Shown piece by piece: positions 27,213 to 34,675 of a DNA stretch of 64,000 nt. Numbering within the stretch: position 1 is the first letter of the stretch; each line of letters opens with the position of its first letter. A model generated the notes under the pieces. That model did not search any database. It worked only from the letters and a program-made list of their open reading frames with translations, and was not told where the DNA came from. The stretch comes from Thiobacillus thioparus DSM 505 (lineage in GTDB: Bacteria > Pseudomonadota > Gammaproteobacteria > Burkholderiales > Thiobacillaceae): positions 124,001 through 188,000 of the forward strand of contig NZ_KB891316.1 in assembly GCF_000373385.1 (NCBI RefSeq). Direction: 5' to 3'. The position numbers and the translations under genes are program-made.

Positions 27213-27584
27213 ATGCTGCACGAATCAGCCGACATCAACCATCTGATCCGGGAGCCCAACCCCAATCCCGATTTTCCCGACGCCCCGATGGAATGGACCC
27301 GGGATGACGCAACGAACATCGCCCGCGAGGAGGGCCTGGCACTCACCGAAGACCACTGGAACGTGATTCGCGCCCTCCAGCACTACTACGCGCAACATGC
27401 CGACGACACCGTCATCAATCTGCGCGATCTGCATGACGCCCTGGACGAGCGCTTCCACCGTCAAGGTGGCGTGAAATACCTCTATACCTTGTTTCCCGGC
27501 GGGCCGATCGCGCAAAGCTGCCGTATAGCCGGCCTCAAGGCGCCGTACATCGCCACGGATCCCAGCTTCGGCAGCGTGGCCTGA
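27213..27584 (+). CDS. DsrC/TusE-family sulfur-relay protein lacking the terminal cysteine
   Basis: 123 aa. The DsrC/TusE fold is evident: GLALTEDHWNVIRALQHYYAQ, DLHDALDERF, KYLYTLFPGGPIAQSCRIAGLKAP. The cysteine in SCRIAGL matches the inner conserved Cys (CysB) of DsrC. The C-terminal Cys (CysA), expected 11 residues later, is Ala, and the tail reads IATDPSFGSVA. Family knowledge: DsrC needs both to carry a trisulfide; TusE keeps only CysA; homologues lacking them are thought regulatory. So this is unlikely to be a standard sulfur carrier. Good ribosome site GAAGGAGAAGACC. A short inverted repeat (27166-27185) lies upstream. Confidence 0.88.
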   Translation: MLHESADINHLIREPNPNPDFPDAPMEWTRDDATNIAREEGLALTEDHWNVIRALQHYYAQHADDTVINLRDLHDALDERFHRQGGVKYLYTLFPGGPIAQSCRIAGLKAPYIATDPSFGSVA

Positions 27585-27833
27585 GGCGCGATACGTCGCA
27601 CACCGCTCCATTCACCGCTTGACGGGAAACCGTCGGTAACGCCCGTCTGGCCGGTTGCTGCCCCCTCTGCCCACATCTGTGAGGAATGCCGTGAGAGACC
27701 GGCACCTCGCTCACGATCGTTTCCCAAGTGCTTGATCAAACGCGCAAATAGACACATACTTCGCGCCACATACGGCTGGGTTTCCTTTTCTGATCCTTTG
27801 CACGATTCTGACGCCAGGTATAGAGCCCCTTCT

Positions 27834-28628
27834 GTGGCTTCCACATCCCACCCATCGCTGATCGATCTGCAGGATTTGCAACTGGACGACGCGCGTGCGT
27901 TACTGGAACACGCCGGACAAGACAGCGGCCAGGAAAGCGACGAACTGCCGCTCGCCTATCTGCAGCGCGTGATCAATGAACTGTGCGAACTCTCGCTCAA
28001 GGATCCCCTGACGGGCTTGGGCAACCGAAGGCACTTCATCGCGACGCTCGAACGCGCAATCGAGGTGGCGGCCCGCTCCGGGGAATCCATCCTGCTGCTG
28101 CTGCTCGACATCGACCACTTCAAGCACATCAACGACACCCACGGCCATCTGGCCGGCGACCAGGTATTGCAGGCCGTCGCCGCCTGCCTGGGCCACTGTG
28201 TGCGGCCCATGGACACGGTCGCGCGCTATGGCGGCGAGGAATTTGCCATGATCCTGCCCAACTGCCGGCCCAACTGCGGGCGCGCAGTTGCCGAGCGTGT
28301 GCGCCGCACGATCGAATCGCTGTCCATCCCGGTGACACCGCTGGTCAACCTGCATGTCACGATCAGTATTGGCGGCGCCTATGCGCCGGAATGGGTGCGC
28401 TCCACCACCGATTTATGGATCGAGCGCGCCGACCAGCAGCTCTATCGCGCCAAGGCCGACGGACGCAATCAGGTGTTTCTCGACTTGCCGTATGAGATTT
28501 CGGTCAGTGCCGAGGAAAAAGGCTTGCTGTTCGGCCATTTCGTCATGGATCAGGCAGCGACGACGCCAGACAGCGCACCTGACGGGGCAGGTCCCGGAAG
28601 CCATTCCCCTCATCGAGTCAACGCATGA
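27834..28628 (+). CDS. Diguanylate cyclase (GGDEF domain)
   Basis: About 264 aa from GTG 27834; a TTG at 27732 would add 34 residues, and neither start has a good ribosome site. After a short helical N-terminus comes a complete GGDEF domain: LSLKDPLTGLGNRRHF, LLLDIDHFKHINDTHGHLAGDQVL, and RYGGEEFAMILP. The inhibitory I-site RPMD lies five residues before GGEEF, so product inhibition is expected. It makes c-di-GMP. No membrane segment or known sensory domain. Its stop overlaps the FlhG-like gene as ATGA, so the two are translated together. Confidence 0.92.
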   Translation: MASTSHPSLIDLQDLQLDDARALLEHAGQDSGQESDELPLAYLQRVINELCELSLKDPLTGLGNRRHFIATLERAIEVAARSGESILLLLLDIDHFKHINDTHGHLAGDQVLQAVAACLGHCVRPMDTVARYGGEEFAMILPNCRPNCGRAVAERVRRTIESLSIPVTPLVNLHVTISIGGAYAPEWVRSTTDLWIERADQQLYRAKADGRNQVFLDLPYEISVSAEEKGLLFGHFVMDQAATTPDSAPDGAGPGSHSPHRVNA

Positions 28629-29464
28629 ACGACCTGCTCACGCCACCCCTCTCCGGCAAGCAGGACACAAGCCCTCTCCCGCTCAAGCCGCTTGGCAAGG
28701 TCATCGCCGTCACCAGCGGAAAAGGCGGCGTCGGCAAGACCTTCATCTCGGCCAATCTCGCTGCCGCTCTGGCCCAGCGTGGGAACAAGGTCCTGGTGCT
28801 CGACGCCGACCTCGGACTCGCCAACCTCGACGTGGTGCTCAATCTCTACCCCAAGATCACCCTGCACGACGTGTTCACTGGCAAGGCCAAGCTGGAAGAA
28901 GCCGTCCTGCAGACGCCAGGCGGATTTTCGGTCCTACTGGCAGGGTCCGGCCTGGTCGAATATTCGCGGCTCACCCCCGAGGTACGCAACGAGTTCCTGC
29001 GCATCATGAGCAGTCTGGTGCCGAATTACGACATCGTATTGCTGGATACCGGCGCCGGGATTTCAGATGTGGTGCTGTTTGCCGTCTCGCTGGCTTCCGA
29101 GGTCCTGATGGTCGCCACCCCCGAACCGACCTCGCTCACCGATGCCTACGCCACCATCAAGGTGCTGGTGGGGCAACAGCAGCGACAAACCGTGCGCATT
29201 GTCGTCAACCAGGCTTCCCGTCCAGGCGCGGGGCTGCCGATCACCCACCAGCTGCAGCATGTCCTTGACCGTTTCGTCACGACCGTGACCGGTCATCCCG
29301 TCCGCCTGGTCCACATGGGGGATATCCCGATCGACCCCGAGGTCCGCCAGGCTGTGATGCGGCGGCAGCTGCTGATGCAAAACGCCCCGGGATGTCCGGC
29401 GGGGCAGGCCATCGCCCAACTCGCCACCCGACTGGAAAAAACCGTCATGCCCAAGCTGGCCTAG
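28625..29464 (+). CDS. MinD/FlhG-like P-loop ATPase
   Basis: 279 aa. Deviant Walker A GKVIAVTSGKGGVGKTFISAN, LVLDADLGLANLDVVLNL (the DADLGLANLD of FlhG/FleN/YlxH), and DIVLLDTGAGIS. The C-terminus is LIHMGDIP-like (LVHMGDIPIDPEVRQAV). FlhG proteins control flagellar number and position. No flagellar genes are nearby, and the partner is a diguanylate cyclase overlapping by 4 bp, so the target could be flagella elsewhere, pili or another polar structure. Confidence 0.9.
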   Translation: MNDLLTPPLSGKQDTSPLPLKPLGKVIAVTSGKGGVGKTFISANLAAALAQRGNKVLVLDADLGLANLDVVLNLYPKITLHDVFTGKAKLEEAVLQTPGGFSVLLAGSGLVEYSRLTPEVRNEFLRIMSSLVPNYDIVLLDTGAGISDVVLFAVSLASEVLMVATPEPTSLTDAYATIKVLVGQQQRQTVRIVVNQASRPGAGLPITHQLQHVLDRFVTTVTGHPVRLVHMGDIPIDPEVRQAVMRRQLLMQNAPGCPAGQAIAQLATRLEKTVMPKLA

Positions 29465-29490
29465 CCTCGCCGCCCGGCAAACGGGCTGCC

Positions 29491-30318
29491 TCAGGCGATC
29501 GCGGGACCGGCCTTCACCAGCGCCATCACCTTGTTCGGATCCATGTGAAGCAGTGCGGCAATTTCATCGAAATCGTCCGGCAAGGCTGCGTCGTGCCAGC
29601 CATGGGCAGAATGTCGGGCCAGATTGACCGCCAACATGACATTGCGCACACGGATCGATTGCGCCAGCGCCGGATCCATCAGGTTTCTCAGCAATTCGGG
29701 CAGGCGCCATGTAATTGTCAACTGGCGCTGCAACTCCAGGCCGGCAAAACCCAGCACCAGCGTCTGCGCGTCGGCACTACGCATGGCGTGGTCGGTTGCC
29801 TGCAATTTCTGGATTTCGAGCATCCGCTCGGGACTGAAACACCACATCAGCATTTCGGATACATGGGTGAGCAGCGCGGAGACCTGCACCTCTTCCGCAT
29901 GCATGTCGTGCAGGCGCAATGCCCAGTCGAAGGCGTAATACGCCGAACGCTGCGCCCGCCTGACCGTGCGCAACAGATACACCAGCGCGGCACGGTGCTC
30001 CTTCAGCATTTCTTCCGCGATCGGCATTGCCGGCACTTCGCGGAAAAACGTGTCCAGCCCCATCATGAGCAGCGCCTGTTTCACGTCGACCAGCTCGTGA
30101 GTCTGGTTTCGGCGCTTGTGCGTCTGCATGTAGCGTAACAATTTGACCGTCATCAGCGGGTCGTCGGTGACCACGTCGGCAACCGCGCGTGCGTTGAGTT
30201 GAACCTCGTCCTCGCGCAGCCGTTCCAGCTCGCGCGCGGTTCGCTTCAGCACAGGGATATCGGCCCGTCCCAAAAAGGCGAGCCAATCAGCCAAGCTTGC
30301 GGGTTGCAGCGCCATCAT
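29491..30318 (-). CDS. HDOD-domain signalling protein
   Basis: 275 aa. The N-terminal two thirds follow the HDOD pattern: LKRTARELERLREDEVQLNARAVADVVTDDPLMTVKLLRYM, then VDVKQALLMMGLDTFFREV and HAEEVQVSALLTHVSEMLMW. HDOD domains resemble HD phosphohydrolases without the metal residues and occur in signalling and stress regulation. No other domain is present. Tandem ATGs at 30318 and 30315 follow GGGGAGG; the second has better spacing. Convergent with the FlhG-like gene. Confidence 0.87.
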   Translation of the reverse strand: MMALQPASLADWLAFLGRADIPVLKRTARELERLREDEVQLNARAVADVVTDDPLMTVKLLRYMQTHKRRNQTHELVDVKQALLMMGLDTFFREVPAMPIAEEMLKEHRAALVYLLRTVRRAQRSAYYAFDWALRLHDMHAEEVQVSALLTHVSEMLMWCFSPERMLEIQKLQATDHAMRSADAQTLVLGFAGLELQRQLTITWRLPELLRNLMDPALAQSIRVRNVMLAVNLARHSAHGWHDAALPDDFDEIAALLHMDPNKVMALVKAGPAIA

Positions 30319-30487
30319 CCTCCCCTTTGGTCCGGCATGAATGCATTGTAGTGAGGCCTACACGAAAAACCGACGGGCGGCAGGAGAAACGCACCCTTTC
30401 ACCTTATGCAGACAATTCGAGACGTCTCATTTTGTCTATCGGCGCCGTTTGCCATCCCTTGAGGGTCTGCGCATCCGCAGCCGCCAC

Positions 30488-31138
30488 TCAGAGCAACGGC
30501 CTGAAGTAATCCACGCCGAATGCCACGGCCTGTTCCAGCGTGTATAAGCTATGGCTCTGCCAATCGCCCCCATGCCATTGGGCGGCGGCGTCAACGTCTT
30601 TCAGGAAGATCATCTCGGTGCACAGGCTGTGCGCGGCGCTGTCGCCCGCAGGCGCCTGCCAGCGCACGCCCACCTGCGCTGCGGCCGGGCTGGCGCCCAC
30701 GATGCGCTCGCCGTGCTGCCTGATCGTGACCGCATCCCCCGTCACCCGGCAATGCGAACGGATGCGTACCGGACAATCGAACAAGGGGCTGACAGCAAGC
30801 GCATCGACCGCGCACATGGCATAAATCGAGTGGCCATTGACCTCGAGTGCATGCGGCGTGATTTCCGATGTGACGGGGTAGGCCCCGAGGATGTCACGCC
30901 GGTCTGCGGACAGCACGACGAGATCATCGTTTCCCAGCCGGGCAAGTGCCGCGTCAACCTGCATGTCGCCCACCTGGGCGGCGATCTCCGCCCGGGAAGG
31001 TGGGCGTCCGCGCACGACCAGAGACACGATCACTGCGCGATGCAAGGCCCTGAATGCCGGCGCGTGGCGGTCCTGGCGCGCCTTCAGGGGCAGCAATTCG
31101 TTCAGCCGCAGCACGGAGGATTTGACTGATTCGCTCAT
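30488..31138 (-). CDS. Alkylmercury lyase (MerB)-like protein
   Basis: 216 aa from ATG 31138; a GTG at 31165 is also possible. A winged-helix-like N-terminus (GRPPSRAEIAAQVGDMQVDAALARL) precedes a MerB-like domain. Cys109 and Asp112 in YAMCAVDALAV and Cys173 in SLCTEMIFL align with the Cys-Asp-Cys catalytic set of organomercurial lyase; IRSHC and VTG also fit. MerB breaks carbon-mercury bonds. No merR, merT, merP or merA lies nearby, so the true substrate may differ. Keeping all three residues argues for catalysis of some kind. Function is inferred from the motif alignment by eye. Confidence 0.8.
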   Translation of the reverse strand: MSESVKSSVLRLNELLPLKARQDRHAPAFRALHRAVIVSLVVRGRPPSRAEIAAQVGDMQVDAALARLGNDDLVVLSADRRDILGAYPVTSEITPHALEVNGHSIYAMCAVDALAVSPLFDCPVRIRSHCRVTGDAVTIRQHGERIVGASPAAAQVGVRWQAPAGDSAAHSLCTEMIFLKDVDAAAQWHGGDWQSHSLYTLEQAVAFGVDYFRPLL

Positions 31139-31209
31139 CTCATTCGAGAGGGTGGGGCGACGCACACCCTGTCACTCGCGGTACACAGGCACGCGGGTCT
31201 TCGACAAGC

Positions 31210-31464
31210 TTATTTCAGATTGCTGGACGAGAACAACAGCACCTGGCCCGCAAGAAAATTCACGTGGACGGAATGTTTCTCATCGCCCCACTGGCAGCTG
31301 CGCACGCCCATCACATCGTCACATCGATCGGGCGTCCCGATCAGCTGGACGACCTCATCATACGGCATGCCCATGGCGATCTTGTTGTAATTTTCCAGCG
31401 TGAGATTGCTGCAGCCTGACATCGTCAGGACCAGGCCCAGTAGCAAGACAGTCAAGGTTTTCAT
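31210..31464 (-). CDS. Small lipoprotein, BamE/SmpA-like fold
   Basis: 84 aa from ATG 31464 with ribosome site CTGGAG. Lipobox LTMSGC at residues about 13-18. The mature part (LENYNKIAMGMPYDEVVQLIGTPDRCDD, VNFLAGQVLLF) has the 'G-M-x-x-x-E-V...lGtP' arrangement of BamE/SmpA/OmlA and DUF3862-type small lipoproteins. Cys residues in DRCDD and VRSCQWG could pair. Too short to be certain it is BamE. It is in the same orientation as the ClC gene, 60 bp after that gene's stop. Confidence 0.82.
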   Translation of the reverse strand: MKTLTVLLLGLVLTMSGCSNLTLENYNKIAMGMPYDEVVQLIGTPDRCDDVMGVRSCQWGDEKHSVHVNFLAGQVLLFSSSNLK

Positions 31465-31523
31465 GGGCACTCCAGGAGGGTCGTCACAGGGTCTCTGCGC
31501 TGCATCGGGCATCTCACAGCAAG

Positions 31524-32855
31524 TCAGGCAGACGGGCGTACGCGTGCCAGATAGTTGCTCGCCAGGGCCTTGTACAGCGGCCGCGGGCACACGACCCGCG
31601 ACACGGCGGTGGCCAGCAGCGTGGACAGCATCAGGGGCACCACCATGTCATGGTTGCCGGTCATTTCCATCACGATGACAAACGCGGTGATGGGCGCCTG
31701 GACCACGCCGGCAAAATAGGCCGCCATGCCGATCACGATCAATGCGCCGGCATCCGCCTGGCCAAGCATGCCCGCCACGACCTGGCCGATTCCCGCACCG
31801 GCCGACAGGCTGGGCGCGAACAATCCGCCGGGAATGCCGCTGACGAACGACACGAAGGTCGCCAGCATTTTCCATATCCCGTATCCCGCCGATACGGTTC
31901 CCGTGCCTTCGATCAGACGCTTGGCTTCCACGTAGCCGCTGCCGTAGACAGCGCTCCCGGATGCGAAGCCGATCAGCGCCAGCGTCAGGCCACAGAGCGC
32001 GGCAAACTTCACGGGGTGGGTGCGAACGAACACCCCCGCCCGGCCCGGCAGGCCATGCGTCGAGAAGGCCAGCAGCAGACGGCTGAATCCCCCGCCCAGC
32101 AGACCGCCAGCCAGCCCGCACAACAACACGCCGAACCAGCCGGACGCTCCGGCGAGCGTGGAATTGGTCGCACCGAAATACGTGTAGTTGCCCTGCACAT
32201 AGACTGCGGCGAGGCCGGCAATGATGACCGCCGTGATCAGGGTGCCGCTGGAACGCTCCTCGAACGACCTGGCCATTTCTTCGATGGCGAACACGATCCC
32301 CGCGAGCGGCGTGTTGAAGGCCGCCGCCACGCCAGCGCCCCCGCCAGCAACAATCAGGCCACGCTCCATCAGATGACGAGGGAAACGGACCAGCCAGCGC
32401 AGGTTGTACAGCAGCGCAGCGCCCACCTGGACTGTGGGGCCTTCGCGACCCACGCTGGCACCGCCTGCCAGGCTGATGCAGGTCAGGAACATCTTGCCGA
32501 TGGCCACGCGCAGGGACAGCACCGCGTCGCGATCGCTGCCTTCGGACATGCGGATGGCCGCGATCGTCTGCGGAATGCCGCTGCCTTCCGCTCCCTTGAA
32601 ATAACGCTGCGTCAGCGCAGCCACGCCGGCAAGCGTCAGGGGCGTGACCAGGAAGGGCAGCCAGGGGGACGCTGCCACCACCGAGCGGAACAGCGTATGC
32701 GCATAGTCGCTGCTCAGGGCGAACGCCGTGGCTGCCAAGCCAACGGCGACTGCCCCGCTCCAGAAAAGCATGTGGCGCAACCACAGCCGCAACGAAAGCA
32801 GACCGACGCGGTGACGCTTCTGGACGTAGGGGAATCGGGGGCGGGGCCAAGTCAT
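31524..32855 (-). CDS. ClC-family chloride channel / H+/Cl- antiporter
   Basis: 443 aa, about the length of E. coli ClcA. All ClC ion-pathway motifs are present: GSGIP (91-95), GREGP (136-140, with the gating glutamate E138) and GIPGGLFAPSL. AIEEM in the middle matches the internal proton glutamate of exchanger-type ClCs, so it is more likely a 2Cl-/H+ antiporter than a channel. There are no C-terminal CBS domains. Ten or more membrane segments are evident. Confidence 0.94.
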   Translation of the reverse strand: MTWPRPRFPYVQKRHRVGLLSLRLWLRHMLFWSGAVAVGLAATAFALSSDYAHTLFRSVVAASPWLPFLVTPLTLAGVAALTQRYFKGAEGSGIPQTIAAIRMSEGSDRDAVLSLRVAIGKMFLTCISLAGGASVGREGPTVQVGAALLYNLRWLVRFPRHLMERGLIVAGGGAGVAAAFNTPLAGIVFAIEEMARSFEERSSGTLITAVIIAGLAAVYVQGNYTYFGATNSTLAGASGWFGVLLCGLAGGLLGGGFSRLLLAFSTHGLPGRAGVFVRTHPVKFAALCGLTLALIGFASGSAVYGSGYVEAKRLIEGTGTVSAGYGIWKMLATFVSFVSGIPGGLFAPSLSAGAGIGQVVAGMLGQADAGALIVIGMAAYFAGVVQAPITAFVIVMEMTGNHDMVVPLMLSTLLATAVSRVVCPRPLYKALASNYLARVRPSA

Positions 32856-32944
32856 GACGGCCCATATTAACCCACCCGTTCGAAGCGTGTCTCGACGGCA
32901 TGATCAAGTGTGGGAAGGTATCCAGGATGCAGGACTCTACCCGT

Positions 32945-33469
32945 TCAGAATCCTCCGATATAGGCGTACCCGTCGTTCTGTAGCTTGACGATGCGCGTAT
33001 AGCCGTCGTGGACGATCGTAACCCCGGGCAGGACGTCGTCGGCCGTCCAGCCCTTCGATTTCATCACGCTGTGGCAGATTTCCACGCTCACCCCAATATC
33101 CAGCAAATCCTGGGTGATCTTCGCATTGAGATTGACCGCGAAGGGATCGCCGACGACATCGCGATAGGTCGTGTCGATGAGCAGATACTGCGCTGCCTCG
33201 CCATGCAGTACCAGATGGATGTCGAGTTGCGGTGGCGCGACGCCCTGCTTGCGATAGGCTTCGATCAGGCCGCGCGCATAGAACAGTCCTTTGCTGATGC
33301 CTGCTGCCGTCTCGGCGGAATGGATGTCGTACACCACTTTGTAATGCGCATGCGGATCGACATTGACCAGCGTCCGTGCCGACAGTGCGGGTTCGAGCGC
33401 CTGCCCCATCGCGGGTGCTGTCAGTCCCAGCATGCAGCCGATCACACAGATGAATTTCGTACAGTTCAT
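32945..33469 (-). CDS. Exported DsrE/DsrF-like protein
   Basis: 174 aa. Signal peptide MNCTKFICVIGCMLGLTAPAMGQ, then a DsrE-like alpha/beta domain: KVVYDIHSAETAAGISKGLFYARGLIEAYRK, LDIHLVLHGEAAQYLL, LLDIGVSVEICHSVMKSKGW and VTIVHDGYTRIVKLQNDGYAYI. The Cys in EICHSVM sits at the place of the conserved DsrE-family cysteine. Family members take part in sulfur handling; periplasmic versions are frequent in sulfur oxidisers. No partner gene is adjacent. The mature protein has only this one cysteine. Confidence 0.86.
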   Translation of the reverse strand: MNCTKFICVIGCMLGLTAPAMGQALEPALSARTLVNVDPHAHYKVVYDIHSAETAAGISKGLFYARGLIEAYRKQGVAPPQLDIHLVLHGEAAQYLLIDTTYRDVVGDPFAVNLNAKITQDLLDIGVSVEICHSVMKSKGWTADDVLPGVTIVHDGYTRIVKLQNDGYAYIGGF

Positions 33470-33573
33470 TGTTGGTCCTTCGTCATTACATGTGGCGTGG
33501 AACCTTCGGGCTCACGACCGTTCGGGACGCGATTATTGCGCCGATGCATGCCACGTATGTTTCCGTGCCCGGA

Positions 33574-34509
33574 TCAGAACCAGAACGATGTGTCCTTCAT
33601 CAGGAATTCCACATGCGGCATGTAGTGGGAACCATCGCATGAAAACGTCACGCTCACCAAGCCGTTGAAAATATTGATCGAGGCCATGCGCAGATAAAAA
33701 GTCGGATCGGTGAGCCGCAAGGCCTGCATCGTGCCGAGTATCCGGCTGATATCGCCCGGCGGGATGGCTGCGTCGGCAGGATACGGACGCGAGGGATAGA
33801 TCAGGCAGATATCCGGGTCGTTCAGTGCATCCGCATCCAGAATGCGATAGCGGAAGGGATCGTCCACAGTCCAGATCGTTGCCTGGCTGCTGGAAAAGTG
33901 GATCTGGCATTGAAACATGCCGCGCTGCGTCAGCAATTCCTCGAGGATGGACAGGGCCTTTTCCAGATTACCATCCATCGGGCTTTCCACCCGGCACTGC
34001 TGAAATACGGTACCGCGGATCGCAGGATCGCCTTTCACCTGCCGCCAATATCCGGGCTCTTCATAGAGCACGGACGTCACCGGCAGATTGCGCAAGTCGA
34101 AGTCGGCCCCGAGATAGCCGAGAGTCTGGCTGTCCTGGCTAACGGCCTGCAGCGCGGTAAGCGAAGGGCGGTGCCGGTTCAGGCCGATGTAGGCATCCGA
34201 GAGCAGAAACCCCCACACCGGCACCGCCTCCTTCATGTAGGGGCGTTGCGAGCGGTCGCGCCCGAGGTAACCTGGCTCGATTCCATGCTGGCCGACGTTG
34301 TTGCAGATCTGAACCCCATCGACCCCTACGCAGTAAAGAAAGGAACAATGCGGAATGCCGTCAAAATGCGCGACGAGAACGGCATCCAGCGCCTCGCCAT
34401 CGCCCCATACCGGTGCGCAATGCCCGGCCAGTTGCGCCAATGGCTCGCGCAGGATGCCGGCCAGTTCTTCACGTTGCAGGTAGATGCTGTCTTTCCATGA
34501 ATTTTTCAT
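33574..34509 (-). CDS. Stand-alone PDC/Cache-type sensor protein
   Basis: 311 aa from ATG 34509, which has an excellent ribosome site (GGAGGAGGTGGAAACTTC). Features: a helical N-terminus, then AVLVAHFDGIPHCSFLYCVGVDGVQICNNV, GRDRSQRPYMKEAVPVWGFLLSDAYIGLNRHRPSLTALQAV, and LGYLGADFDLRNLP. This is the PDC (Cache) sensor pattern normally found outside the membrane in chemoreceptors and kinases. Here there is no signal peptide, membrane segment or output domain. A second half (residues about 190-311) continues without a recognised domain. It follows cphA at 166 bp on the same strand and may sense a metabolite for that cluster; this is inference. Confidence 0.78.
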   Translation of the reverse strand: MKNSWKDSIYLQREELAGILREPLAQLAGHCAPVWGDGEALDAVLVAHFDGIPHCSFLYCVGVDGVQICNNVGQHGIEPGYLGRDRSQRPYMKEAVPVWGFLLSDAYIGLNRHRPSLTALQAVSQDSQTLGYLGADFDLRNLPVTSVLYEEPGYWRQVKGDPAIRGTVFQQCRVESPMDGNLEKALSILEELLTQRGMFQCQIHFSSSQATIWTVDDPFRYRILDADALNDPDICLIYPSRPYPADAAIPPGDISRILGTMQALRLTDPTFYLRMASINIFNGLVSVTFSCDGSHYMPHVEFLMKDTSFWF

Positions 34510-34675
34510 GAAGTTTCCACCTCCTCCAGGGAAACGGCATGTCTGTGCTCGACACAAGCAAAGTCGATGCCCATGACGAGCGAGCAGCCGGTTGGATAGG
34601 AGGCGGTCGGCAATAGTTCAGCGGGGCGTCCGGCATCGCCGGACAGAAAACTGCGTCAGCGACGGCAGCCGCCTG

